DNA of 15,790 bases from Amoebophrya sp. AT5.2. Its lineage: Eukaryota > Sar > Dinophyceae > Syndiniales > Amoebophryaceae. The stretch spans positions 1 to 15,790 of the forward strand of contig RXOD01005121.1 in the NCBI GenBank assembly GCA_005223375.1, given 5' to 3'. A model generated the notes under the pieces. That model worked only from the letters and a program-made list of their open reading frames with translations. It was not told the DNA's origin and searched no databases. How positions within the stretch are numbered: the stretch's first letter is position 1; each line of letters opens with the position of its first letter. A program made the position numbers and the translations under genes. Positions 1-8,097 of this stretch are shown here, in pieces.

Positions 1-480
1 GCTGCCGCTGCAGCTGAGGAAAAGAAAAAGGCGGATGAAGCAGAAGCAGCCGCTGCAGCAGAAGAAAAGCACAAAGCGGATGAGGAGGCCATCGCTGCGG
101 CTGCAGCGGCAGACGAGGAGAAGAAGAGGGCTGACGAGGCTGCCGCTGCCGAAGCGAAGCGAATAGCGGACGACGCTGCACTGGCAGAGGCAGCAGCTGC
201 AGAAGCAGAAGATAGGAGACAAGCTAAGGAGGCAGCTGCTGCTGCAGAACAAGCAGAGGCGAAGAAGCTCGCTGATGCGGAGGCCGCTGCAGCCAGCGCA
301 GCTGCTACAGCAGCTGCTGCTGCTGCAGAAGAGGAAGAGAAGCGCAAAGCTGCCGAAGCTGCTGCCGCAGCGGAGCAGGAACAGAAGAAGGCTAACGCTG
401 CCGCAGCCGTCGCTGCAGCGGCGGAGGAGGAAAAACGCCAGGAGGTCGAACTTGCCGCTGCTGCTGCCACTGCTGCTGAG
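1..480 (+). repeat. GCN/GAN-rich low-complexity coding repeat (Ala/Glu/Lys)
   Basis: Runs of GCT/GCA/GCC/GCG alternate with GAG/GAA/AAG blocks in an irregular period, encoding poly-Ala patches separated by EEK or DEEKK-like charged clusters. Synonymous Ala codons are mixed rather than a pure trinucleotide run, so selection on the protein is more likely than recent slippage. The same bases keep several other frames open on both strands, which creates spurious long reading frames here. Confidence 0.7.
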
Positions 481-3342
481 GAGAAGATGCGCAAACAAGA
501 GGAGCAGGAATTGGCCCGATTTGCCGCCGAGCGCGAGCAAGAAGCAGCCAAGGTCGCAGCTGCCGACGATGAAGAACGCGCCAGACTTGCAGCAGAGCTG
601 GAACAGGTGCAGGCCCGCAGACTGGAGCTCGTGGCCGAGGAGCAGCAGGAGCTCGCGGCTCAGCAAGAGAAAGAGAAAGCGCGCCTGGCACAAGACCAGG
701 CGGCCGAGGCGGAGAGTAAAGCTGCGGCGCAGAGAAGGCGGAATAAAGAGAACGAAGCAATTGCGCAACGAGAACGTGAGGATCGCGAACAGAAACTCGC
801 CGAAGAGCAGCGGGCGGCGCGCTTGGCGAGAGAACAGGCAGAGCGTGACCGAATGGAGGCGCTAGAGGCCGAGCGGTTCGCTGTCGCCGAGAAAGCAAAA
901 CGAGAACGGGAAGAAGAAAAAGAGCGAAAGCGCCGAGCAGCCGAGCAAGCAGAACGGGACAGGGAGGAAAAACGAAAGGCGAAAAGGGGTCCGACCGAGG
1001 CGGTCGACGGTTTCGAGTTCGCTGCCGATGATTTTCACGACACCAGCAAGCGGCCCACCGGTCAGGGCAAGAAGCGTGTCTACGAGCTGCCCGGGAAGAA
1101 GAATTTCGCCACCATGGGCTCGGACAGGGGCAGGGACCACAGCCAGGATTTGCGGGTTGCCAAGGAGTTTGAAAGATTGCAGATTGCCGACGAGTTGGAG
1201 CGCGAATTGGAGATGCGCAAGAACGGGCAGGGGCTGGTGAAGGCCATTGCTGTTCCCTACCAGGGGCCGAACGCGGGGGTGCTGAACAAAACGCCCGACG
1301 AGCTGTTTGAAGAGGCAAAGGCGGAGGTGAGTCGGGGAGTGTTCATGCCCTTCCTTCAGCAGGGCCAACAACGGCCGCGGAGCGGCGGAAAGCTGCCGGG
1401 CGGAATCGCCATGGCGTCTGCGCCAGCACCGCCCGCACAGTCACAACATCAACTGCGGGTGAAGGAGCAGCGAATGAAGCAGGAGGCTGAGGAAATGGCT
1501 CTGCAGCAGAAAGAGGAGGAGGAGCGGCGTTCCTTTTTCGACCCGTCCGACATCTACCTGAAGCCGGGCGAGCATCCGTCAGGAGAAGCAGACGAAAAGC
1601 AGATGAAAAGCCTCGGCGGGGAAGGCGCGTTCCCCGATAGTACGACAAAAAGCCGCGAGTTGTACAAGGGGCTGAAGACGCCGGTGCCGCAGGGCATCAT
1701 GCTGATCGAAACGGTTGGCGGAAAAAAGGGCCGCTTACCGCTGTCTCCCATGGAGAAAGCCGGCGGCCAACCGAAGCTCCCCGATAAGAGACGAAAGCGC
1801 GGGCCAGAGGTTGCGCAGGCAGCCGCGGCTGGTGCGGTAGTTGTAGAGAAACAGAACCAGAAAGGCAAGCGTACCGGGGGAGGCGGAACAGCTTCGGCTG
1901 CTGCAGCTGGGCAGATCACCTCGATCTCGAAGGACGACTACACCATCGACGAGGGCACGGGCGGCATCCAGCTCTCCGGTAAGCAGCTCGAGCAGCGGAT
2001 GCGCGATAGTTTGAAGTTTCCGCGGCTGTCCACACCCTTTGAGGTCGACCTGAACAAGATGGCGAAGTTGAATCCCACCCAGCGGAAGAGGGACCAAGAG
2101 GCCGAGTTCAAGGAGAAAACCCGCCAGGAGTATGTGCTGAAGAAAAACTTCGTCGAGGCGGAATTCGGGGGTAGGTTTTCGTCCGAGGAGGAAGCCGCGC
2201 AGTACACTTCCGCCGAGGAAGGAGGGGGGCCGACGTCGAGCCTGCGCCGCCGCCACCGGTACCACGGCCTGCCGGGCGCGCCGTCGCAGTTCGGGAAGAA
2301 GAATGAGTTCGTCCGCGACGAGGACGAGTTTCCGAGCCGGCGCTGGCCGATGGATAACGGCGTCAGTGCGCGGAAGCAGCGCGGGGAGGAGATGAAGAAC
2401 GCGTGGATCGAGGAGAAGATGCGCGTGACGGGCAAGTCCGAGGCGGAGTTGCGGGATCTCATCGCGGCGGAGGAGAAGATGCGCGACCGGAAGAGGTCGC
2501 CGCGCAATCGCGGGAGCTCGTTGTCGCCGAAGGGCCTGCCGCGGGTGTCCGTGGGCGGCGGCATCGCGGGCACAAGGGAGGGGTTTCGGGGGATCAACGC
2601 CGAGCCGACGAGGTTGCTGGAGGGGTCGCCGGACCACCCGCGGGTGAACCCGCTCGACATGGGCCAGCGCGTCGACATCGACACCAAGGAGCGACTCACG
2701 TACTTCTCCGCGCCGGACAGAGGGTTTGGCACTCCGCACTACCACGAGCTGACGAACACCATCGCGGAGAAAGTAGTCTACAGCACGACTGCGAGTTCCT
2801 CGGACGGTTTCGGGGTGTTTAGCAAAGGGTTTATGTCAACTACAACATCGGGCGGGGTAGGAGCAGGTGGTGCGGGTGCCGGGGCCGCGTTCGACCACCA
2901 GCAGGGCCCGGGCACTGGAACTGGCACCGGTAGCGACCACTTCTACAAGAACAGCGCAATTGCTAAGCAGACCGTGCCCGAAGACCGACCGGGCGTGATA
3001 CTCCACCCTGCGGACCACCGTGAGCACTCAGGGATAGCATCTGCCACCGCGTTCACCAAGAGGCCGCTCGCTGCAGGTGCAGTCGGATCACGGCGCGCAA
3101 TAGGAACTACAGAGGACCTGGACCCAAACAAACTGCCGCCGAAGCGCGTGCGAGAAGGCTGGTACGGTAGACACCACACCGTGGGGAGCAGCGATAATGT
3201 ATACAAGCAGAAAAACTTCCGGGACTATTTCGGCTCGCCGTCCGAATCCATGGACAACATCCGCGAAGGGAAAGCCAGCGACTTCTACTTCGACAACCTG
3301 TACCAAGAAGAAGTGAACAAGGGGAAATTCGGAAAAGGATGA
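1..3342 (+). CDS. Ala/Glu/Lys-rich coiled-coil protein, 5' end outside the window
   Basis: The frame is open from base 1 and ends at TGA 3340-3342, giving 1113 residues with no start inside the window at the natural N-terminus (the first in-frame ATG, at 487, lies in the middle of the repetitive helix). Residues 1 to about 335 are an almost uninterrupted Ala/Glu/Lys/Arg stretch with the look of a long charged coiled coil or single alpha-helix. From about residue 340 it changes to less repetitive sequence with conserved-looking blocks such as KRVYELPGKKNF (about 357), a second short helix rich in Glu and Arg, and a basic Ser/Pro stretch (RKRSPRN near 830). A Gly/Ala linker precedes a C-terminal tail rich in aromatic residues ending in GKFGKG. 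No catalytic motif or membrane segment is visible. I do not recognise the family; a structural or cytoskeletal role is only a guess from the helix. Coding status is well supported by the very long open frame and G+C-rich codons. Confidence 0.88.
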   Translation, partial: AAAAAEEKKKADEAEAAAAAEEKHKADEEAIAAAAAADEEKKRADEAAAAEAKRIADDAALAEAAAAEAEDRRQAKEAAAAAEQAEAKKLADAEAAAASAAATAAAAAAEEEEKRKAAEAAAAAEQEQKKANAAAAVAAAAEEEKRQEVELAAAAATAAEEKMRKQEEQELARFAAEREQEAAKVAAADDEERARLAAELEQVQARRLELVAEEQQELAAQQEKEKARLAQDQAAEAESKAAAQRRRNKENEAIAQREREDREQKLAEEQRAARLAREQAERDRMEALEAERFAVAEKAKREREEEKERKRRAAEQAERDREEKRKAKRGPTEAVDGFEFAADDFHDTSKRPTGQGKKRVYELPGKKNFATMGSDRGRDHSQDLRVAKEFERLQIADELERELEMRKNGQGLVKAIAVPYQGPNAGVLNKTPDELFEEAKAEVSRGVFMPFLQQGQQRPRSGGKLPGGIAMASAPAPPAQSQHQLRVKEQRMKQEAEEMALQQKEEEERRSFFDPSDIYLKPGEHPSGEADEKQMKSLGGEGAFPDSTTKSRELYKGLKTPVPQGIMLIETVGGKKGRLPLSPMEKAGGQPKLPDKRRKRGPEVAQAAAAGAVVVEKQNQKGKRTGGGGTASAAAAGQITSISKDDYTIDEGTGGIQLSGKQLEQRMRDSLKFPRLSTPFEVDLNKMAKLNPTQRKRDQEAEFKEKTRQEYVLKKNFVEAEFGGRFSSEEEAAQYTSAEEGGGPTSSLRRRHRYHGLPGAPSQFGKKNEFVRDEDEFPSRRWPMDNGVSARKQRGEEMKNAWIEEKMRVTGKSEAELRDLIAAEEKMRDRKRSPRNRGSSLSPKGLPRVSVGGGIAGTREGFRGINAEPTRLLEGSPDHPRVNPLDMGQRVDIDTKERLTYFSAPDRGFGTPHYHELTNTIAEKVVYSTTASSSDGFGVFSKGFMSTTTSGGVGAGGAGAGAAFDHQQGPGTGTGTGSDHFYKNSAIAKQTVPEDRPGVILHPADHREHSGIASATAFTKRPLAAGAVGSRRAIGTTEDLDPNKLPPKRVREGWYGRHHTVGSSDNVYKQKNFRDYFGSPSESMDNIREGKASDFYFDNLYQEEVNKGKFGKG

Positions 3343-3561
3343 AGCATTGCGGTTGAGCACAACTATCTCAGAGAATGTGACATCAGATGATCGATGATAA
3401 CTTTATTCAGAGGAAAACATGAACATCACTCAAACAGGATCTGCATATCGCCAAAGTGAGCGCCGGGCTAAAGCGTAAGCTGCAAAAAGTTTAAGTTATT
3501 GTATACCGCACTGAAACATGGACATAATTCCGGCGTATTTCAGCAGCCCCGGACGGCATCG

Positions 3562-3662
3562 AAACAGATAAACAACCTGCATCTCGAGCCTAATGCTAGT
3601 GACCACGACGTGAACAGCAACAGTTTCGCCGCAACATCTTACTTCAATTTTTTCGTGGTCTC
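3562..3662. repeat. Dispersed intergenic repeat, copy 1
   Basis: This stretch aligns with 7621-7693 in the next long spacer. Shared blocks in the same order are a 21-base word at 3577-3597 (19 of 21 identical to 7630-7650), GTGAAC, GTTTCGCCGCAA (one mismatch), and TTTTCGTGGTCTC at the right end (identical). Copy 1 is longer by several small insertions. It begins 220 bases after the gene A stop codon, and copy 2 begins 192 bases after the gene B stop. It encodes no supported protein and may be a small non-autonomous element or a conserved 3'-transcript element. Confidence 0.7.
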
Positions 3663-3790
3663 CATGCAAAGTCTACGTCTACGTGCTCGTGTGTACGAAC
3701 AGGCTCTGCTCGTCATCGGTACCTGATGGTTGGTTGCAAGGACACTCCGTACAAAAGCCGTCGTGATCGCAGTAGTTGAAGTTGTACGTA

Positions 3791-3847
3791 GCGTCGGTGT
3801 CGTTGGACGTCGTTCTCGTTGTCGTTGAACGTCGTTGTCGTTGTCGA
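3791..3847. repeat. Degenerate GTCGTT hexamer array
   Basis: About nine imperfect copies of GTCGTT or close variants (GGACGT, TCGTTG, GAACGT) run without a break, ending in GTCGAC. It lies in non-coding sequence and looks like a decayed microsatellite. Confidence 0.6.
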
Positions 3848-3953
3848 CAAAAATCGAGTTCCCAATCTCTTTGTCCCCTCCGAGGTCAGGTAATTCCAGC
3901 CCCCATATTTGCGTTTAATCGCTGCACCCAAACATCAAGGTGAAGATGAAGAT

Positions 3954-4001
3954 ACATTCATAGGTGTTCGACGCCCACAGCCTCGGACATTCATAGGTGT
4001 T
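3954..4001. repeat. 15-base direct repeat, two copies
   Basis: ACATTCATAGGTGTT occurs exactly at 3954-3968 and again at 3987-4001, a spacing of 33 bases start to start. No function can be read from it. Short duplications like this can be left by slippage or by an excised insertion. Confidence 0.65.
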
Positions 4002-4336
4002 TATGCTATGCGCATGCCGTCGCCGCGCATGCCATTTCTACGCCAGGCTTAGGTCTTTCTGAGTCTGTATCAGTATCGGCCGCCCCCGCCCTGGCCGTGG
4101 CCTCATAAAAAATTAAAATACCGGCTTTCATTACCGTTGCTCGACACGACAGTGCGGCGGAGGTGGTGAAGGTAAATATGTCGTTGCCGGTGTGAGTCAT
4201 CATCATGGCTGCTCCGGCTTGTCCTCCTTGACCTTGAGCCTAGTAACCGCAAAGGCGGTGTATAAGAAGAAGAATAAGTGAGAGTGACAATACCGTACAA
4301 AATCAATTTGAAAAAAACAATTTTCCTCGTCGGCCA

Positions 4337-5742
4337 ATGGGTGCGGAGGAGAGCAAGCCTGTCGAGCACTTGCACGAGGTTGAGCGGCGGTTGTTGGTCC
4401 ATGCGGGCGTTCCGATTCGTGTCCGAGACTTGCTCCTTCCCCGCGAGCAGGAGTCCATCCACTATGCGTATTGCGAAGGCCGTGGCGAGGTGGGCAACGG
4501 CAAGCCCCTGGTCATGGTGCACGGCTATGCGAGTGGGATAGGCGTGTACTATCGCATCCTAAAGTTCATTGTGGAGCGATGGAAAGGACCGATTTACTTA
4601 CTGGATTTGCCCGGCATGGGGGCCAGCATGAGGAGAGAAAAGAAGTTCACGGACCCGCAAGAGGTGGAGCACTTTTTCATTAAGCGGCTGCGCTATTGGG
4701 TGGACACGGTTCTGCCGTATTCGGACGAGATGGCCGCGAAATTGGCCGCGAAACTGTCGAAAAGCAATTCGAGCGGAGGCGGTACAAGTTCATCTCCCTC
4801 CAACCGCGGCCCTCCTGGAGGCAACACCCCGCCTGTCGTCCACGAAAAGTTTGTTTTGCTCGCGCACAGTTTTGGCGGGTATTTATCCACCGCGTTGGCG
4901 AACAGCATCAAGCACCGCATCGCCGGACTGGTGCTGCTCTCTCCCTGTTTCGGGTTCCCCAAATCCCGGCAGCCGAAGGAGGACGAACAAGCGGGCGGCT
5001 TCCACCAGCGCGCCATCGAGATGACGTTCGACCTCGCGGAGGCGGGGGGCGGCATCGGCGTGGTGAAGAAGTTCGGCAGCTGGGGTGGCTACTTCTTCCG
5101 GCAGTGGGTCCGGAACCGGTTCGCGACGCCCCCGCCCGAGCAGGAGTTCGACGCGTTGGTGGACTACCTGGTGGGCATCAATTACGACGCGGCGCCGGGG
5201 ACGGAGTCCGCGTTGACAGCCGTTTTCGGGCGGTACATGGTCACGAAGGCGGACATACCGCTCATCGAGCGCGTGGACCTGGACGGGGTGCCGCTGATCA
5301 GCTTTTACGGGGACGACGACTGGATGGACAAGCAGGGGGCCTCCTACCTGGGCGACGTCGGGGTGATCACGGGATGCACGCACCAGCTGCACATGGAATA
5401 CCCACGACTGGTCTGCCGCTGCATCATGTACTTCATCAAGCACAACATCGACGAAAAGGACGAAGAAAAAGCCGTGGCGCGAGAGGAGGCGCTGGACAAA
5501 ATGACGTCGGCGGAGAGGAAGGAAGAACGGCAGGCGGAGAGGAACGGAAGGAACGAACTGCGCAAACAACAAACACTGGACGATATGGCGGGGAAAGGAC
5601 GAGACGCCTATTTGGATGAAGTAAACCAGGCAAACGAACAAGTGAAGCAAAACGCGAGCGCAAGTGGCGGATCGAGCAGAGAAAATTCGCCGCGCGGCGG
5701 AGATGGAAAACGCAAAGAGGCTGGAAAAAAGAAAGACACTGG
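4337..5742 (+). CDS. Alpha/beta hydrolase, ABHD4/ABHD5 (CGI-58)-like; exon 1 of gene B
   Basis: Probable lipid esterase or acyltransferase of the ABHD4/ABHD5 branch. Fold landmarks in order: HGY at residues 62-64 (oxyanion turn), the strand ending DLPGMGAS, the nucleophile elbow AHSFGG with Ser178, a cap region, YGDDDW with the likely acid Asp328 in the position before Trp, and GCTHQLHMEYP with the likely catalytic His349. The full Ser-Asp-His set is therefore present. The protein starts MGAEESK, a good N-myristoylation signal (Gly2, Ser6, Lys7), which supports this start and predicts membrane attachment. A Ser/Gly/Pro insert lies just before the Ser178 strand. After about residue 375 the sequence turns into a Lys/Glu/Arg helix and then disordered SPRG-containing sequence. 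I place the exon end at 5742, because the downstream open frame is in phase across a 270-base GT-AG intron. If unspliced, the frame would stop at TGA-free TAA-free sequence up to TAA 5777-5779. Confidence 0.9.
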
Positions 5743-6012
5743 GTACCATATTTTATGTGAGAGTGAGCGACCATGCTAATACTAATTTGATGCAGGTTTG
5801 TTGTTCTTCTGTTGGGCTTGCTTCTAACTAGTGCTACTCTCTCCCCGCTATCGCTTGTCAAGGGAGGTCACCAGTGGTGCTGGTCAGAATGAGAATCATT
5901 CAAAAGTAAAGCTAAATAAAAAACATAAGTACTGGTATCCAGCACGAAGTATCCTACCGCTACTCCGCCCCTCTTCTTTATCTTTTCTAACTTTTTTTAC
6001 ATCTTTCTTCAG
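5743..6012 (+). other. Spliceosomal intron of gene B
   Basis: The proposed intron starts GTACCA and ends TTTCTTCAG, preceded by a pyrimidine-rich tract and a CTAAC branch-like word about 28 bases from the end. Its 270 bases are a multiple of three and it interrupts a Gly codon (GG|C). The downstream frame has no in-frame ATG until 6341, so exon 2 needs an upstream exon. Base composition falls to A+T-rich inside and returns to coding-like at both edges. A second acceptor-like site (TACTAAT then GATGCAG, ending at 5795) and an AATAAA (5915-5920) lie inside. Confidence 0.8.
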
Positions 6013-7429
6013 CAAAAGCCCCAAGAGCACCAGCTTCCAGATTCCCGAGGAGCCTTCCGACGAGGAGAAGGATAGTAAAAACAAGGCGAGTGCGAGTGGC
6101 GCAGGCGCCTCCGCCCAGTTTAAGCCGCAGGCACGCGGCGCAGGAGCAGGCAAGCCGTCCTCGACGGACAACAGCAAGCTGTCCTCGCAGGAGGGCAAGG
6201 GGCCCATACAACTATCCAAAACTCCTGTAGCCACGATAAACGAGGGCGACGAAGAGAACGAGCAGGAGCAGCCCGATTCCACGCAATCGCTGGACCTAGA
6301 CACAGCCGGTGAGAAGGACAAGGAGCTGGATTCCGCGGCTATGCAGGCCGGGTCCGCGAAGTCCCGTGCCAGCATCAAGAAGTTTCACGCCGAGACGCGC
6401 GCCAGTGTCGGCGGCCGCACGCCCGGCGTGTGGATCTACCCCGAGGCCGAAGTGACCAAAAGCAACCTGCAGATGAACGCCGTCCCCAGCTACAGCCGGC
6501 GGCCGTACAAGAAGGTGCTGAAGATTCGAAACCGCGCGCCCGTCTGGTGGATTCCGAACGAGCAGAGCGACGGCGTCAACGATATCCGCGAGTTCCGCAA
6601 GGACTACGACCCGAACCGACCGCCGGCCGCAGAGGAAGACGACGCGGGTGCGGAAAAGGGTCTGGGCGTCACGGGGCCGCCGCGCGCGACGCGCCAACCG
6701 AAAGTTCCGATCGACATCAAGGTGCGCACGAAACTGATCGACCAAACGGCTGAAACGGGCGGCGCTCCCGTACTTCTTCCAGCAGCAGAGAGGGCGATGA
6801 GCGGCGAATCTGCACAGCCAGCTGCAGGTGCAGGTGCTGCTGTTGAGAACACGGAGAAAGTCCCCGATGGAAGCACCGGGATGAAATCGCCTGGCAGACT
6901 GATGCAGAATCTCCCCGGGGGAGGGGACGCAGCGGGCGAGAATATGGACGCGGCGAAGTGGGCCTCCGGCGCGCCGAGGGCCGCGTCGTCTCCGCCGAAC
7001 AAAAAAGCAAAATCTTCGTCGAAAGGCATGAAAAATTCGTCATCGTATTCCTCAACGGATAAGTCTGACATGTCTTCTACAACGTCTCTCGGTAAGGTCT
7101 CGGTAGCCGGAAACTACGACCTGGACTCGCCGTGGCCGTCGCGGAGGAGCGTGCCGTCGTCGCGCGCAACGCCGCTCAGTGGACAGACGGAGGCCACGGA
7201 CCTAAGCTCCGGCTGGGTGAAGCCGCCGTCATCGGCAGCAGAAACATCTCCGCGAAATGGTAAGGAAGCGGGCAAAGGGAAAGGCCAAGGAGCCCAAGGC
7301 GGTCGGGGTGGAAAGGAGCAGCAAACGGCGCAGAAAAGAAGCGTGCGGCGCCAACTCAGCTTCGACGCACTTGCGCGAGACACGTATGCAGAGGACGAAA
7401 ATCCGCTTGTGTTCGTCGACAATCATTGA
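6013..7429 (+). CDS. Disordered C-terminal tail of the hydrolase; exon 2 of gene B
   Basis: Spliced to exon 1, this gives a 940-residue product, far longer than the roughly 350 residues usual for ABHD4/5 proteins. Most of the tail is Ser/Ala/Gly/Lys/Glu-rich and looks unstructured. One block, about residues 605-669, is different: it is rich in aromatic and basic residues (TPGVWIYPEAE, SRRPYKKVLKIRNR, VWWIPNEQ) and looks like a folded or partner-binding segment. Proline-directed sites (GMKSPGR, ETSPRNG) occur later, and the end is RRQLSFDALAR followed by VFVDNH and TGA 7427-7429. I do not recognise the conserved block. The alternative, a separate gene, is disfavoured because there is no in-frame ATG before 6341 although good coding sequence starts at 6013. 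Confidence 0.78.
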
Positions 7430-7620
7430 GATTCATACAGGACGAGCAGGTGCAGGTGCAGGAAAAAAATAATTATAGATACTCTCAGACGAGCACCCCC
7501 ACGCCCTCCGACGCCCGTTCTATCCTTTGACGAAGCCACGATGTTGGATGGATAGACTTCAACACGAAGTCCTGCTCACACAGCTATCTCACAGTGAGAC
7601 AGATAACTTTTGAGCTGACC

Positions 7621-7693
7621 AAACAGAAGCTGCATTTCGAGCCTGATGCTGACGACGAAGTGAACTGTTTCGTCGCAATCTTTTCGTGGTCTC
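7621..7693. repeat. Dispersed intergenic repeat, copy 2
   Basis: Compact version of the element at 3562-3662. The left block (7630-7650) matches copy 1 at 19 of 21 positions, GTTTCGTCGCAA matches at 11 of 12, and the right block TTTTCGTGGTCTC is identical. Copy 2 lacks three internal inserts of copy 1. Both copies have the same orientation relative to the genes. Confidence 0.7.
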
Positions 7694-8040
7694 GTCGTCT
7701 GGATTCATTTTGATGAAAGTAAGGCGAGTGGAGTGGGACCCGTTAACGGCCTGCCGTACCCACTTCCGCTGCGGACCGCGCGTGTTTCTGGCGAGCGTTC
7801 GTTCCTGTTCCGCACGACGACGCCCATCTGGCGTTACGCTCATTCGTGGACACGTGTCCGTCACTTTCACGACTTCTTCTACTTTGTGCGTTCATCTCCA
7901 TCTGATGCATGTCAATCCCGATTTTCGGTGGTGCTGAAGCTGATCTCAACGTCTTGGTCTTCTATCTAGTTAAGTTAGTTACTAGCTTACGCTAACAAAC
8001 CCAAACCAAAATGTAACGCTAACGCTTGATTGCTCTAGAT

Positions 8041-8096
8041 TTTTAACGTTTACACTTTCTCTTTCATCTCATTCGCAATCGAATCGCATTCCAAGC
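8041..8096 (+). promoter_or_regulatory. Pyrimidine-rich tract and AG before gene C start
   Basis: TTTTAACG is followed by a C/T-rich run and then CCAAG two bases before ATG 8098. This is the layout of a 3' splice acceptor, either for a leader intron or for trans-splicing in organisms that do it. No spliced-leader gene is visible here, so the role is inferred from layout only. Confidence 0.3.
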
Positions 8097-8097
8097 G

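Larger units (their letters stand above)
3343..4336. other. Gene-free spacer between genes A and B
   Basis: No convincing protein is encoded in this 994-base stretch; the longest open frames are short, lack a supported ATG and overlap the repeats. It is more A+T-rich than the flanking genes. It contains one copy of a dispersed repeat (3562-3662), a degenerate GTCGTT array (3791-3847), a 15-base direct repeat (3954-3968 and 3987-4001) and a 9-base repeat GCGCATGCC at 4010-4018 and 4025-4033. It should hold the 3' end of gene A's transcript and the 5' leader of gene B. I could not place a polyadenylation signal: there is no AATAAA soon after the gene A stop. Confidence 0.7.
7430..8097. other. 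Gene-free spacer between genes B and C
   Basis: No supported coding region lies in these 668 bases. It holds copy 2 of the dispersed repeat (7621-7693), a short near-palindrome TCTCACAGTGAGA around 7587-7599, and, towards gene C, two copies of ACGCTAAC (around 7989 and 8016) followed by a pyrimidine-rich run. There is no AATAAA after the gene B stop; AATAAT occurs instead. Confidence 0.65.

Noticed and set aside
1..990. Similarity of the Ala/Glu/Lys stretch to bacterial TolA or to repeat antigens
   Set aside because: Compositional likeness only; no TolA C-terminal domain, and the surroundings are eukaryotic.
392..1318. Long minus-strand open frame of about 308 codons opposite gene A
   Set aside because: It mirrors the GCN/GAG-rich repeat and is Pro/Arg/Leu-rich with no domain; the + strand frame is longer and continuous with the rest of the gene.
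3499..3726. 75-codon open frame in the A/B spacer
   Set aside because: It starts from a non-ATG codon, overlaps the dispersed repeat and has no coding-like composition.
3791..3847. GTCGTT array as a CRISPR or structured repeat
   Set aside because: Units are six bases and contiguous with no spacers.
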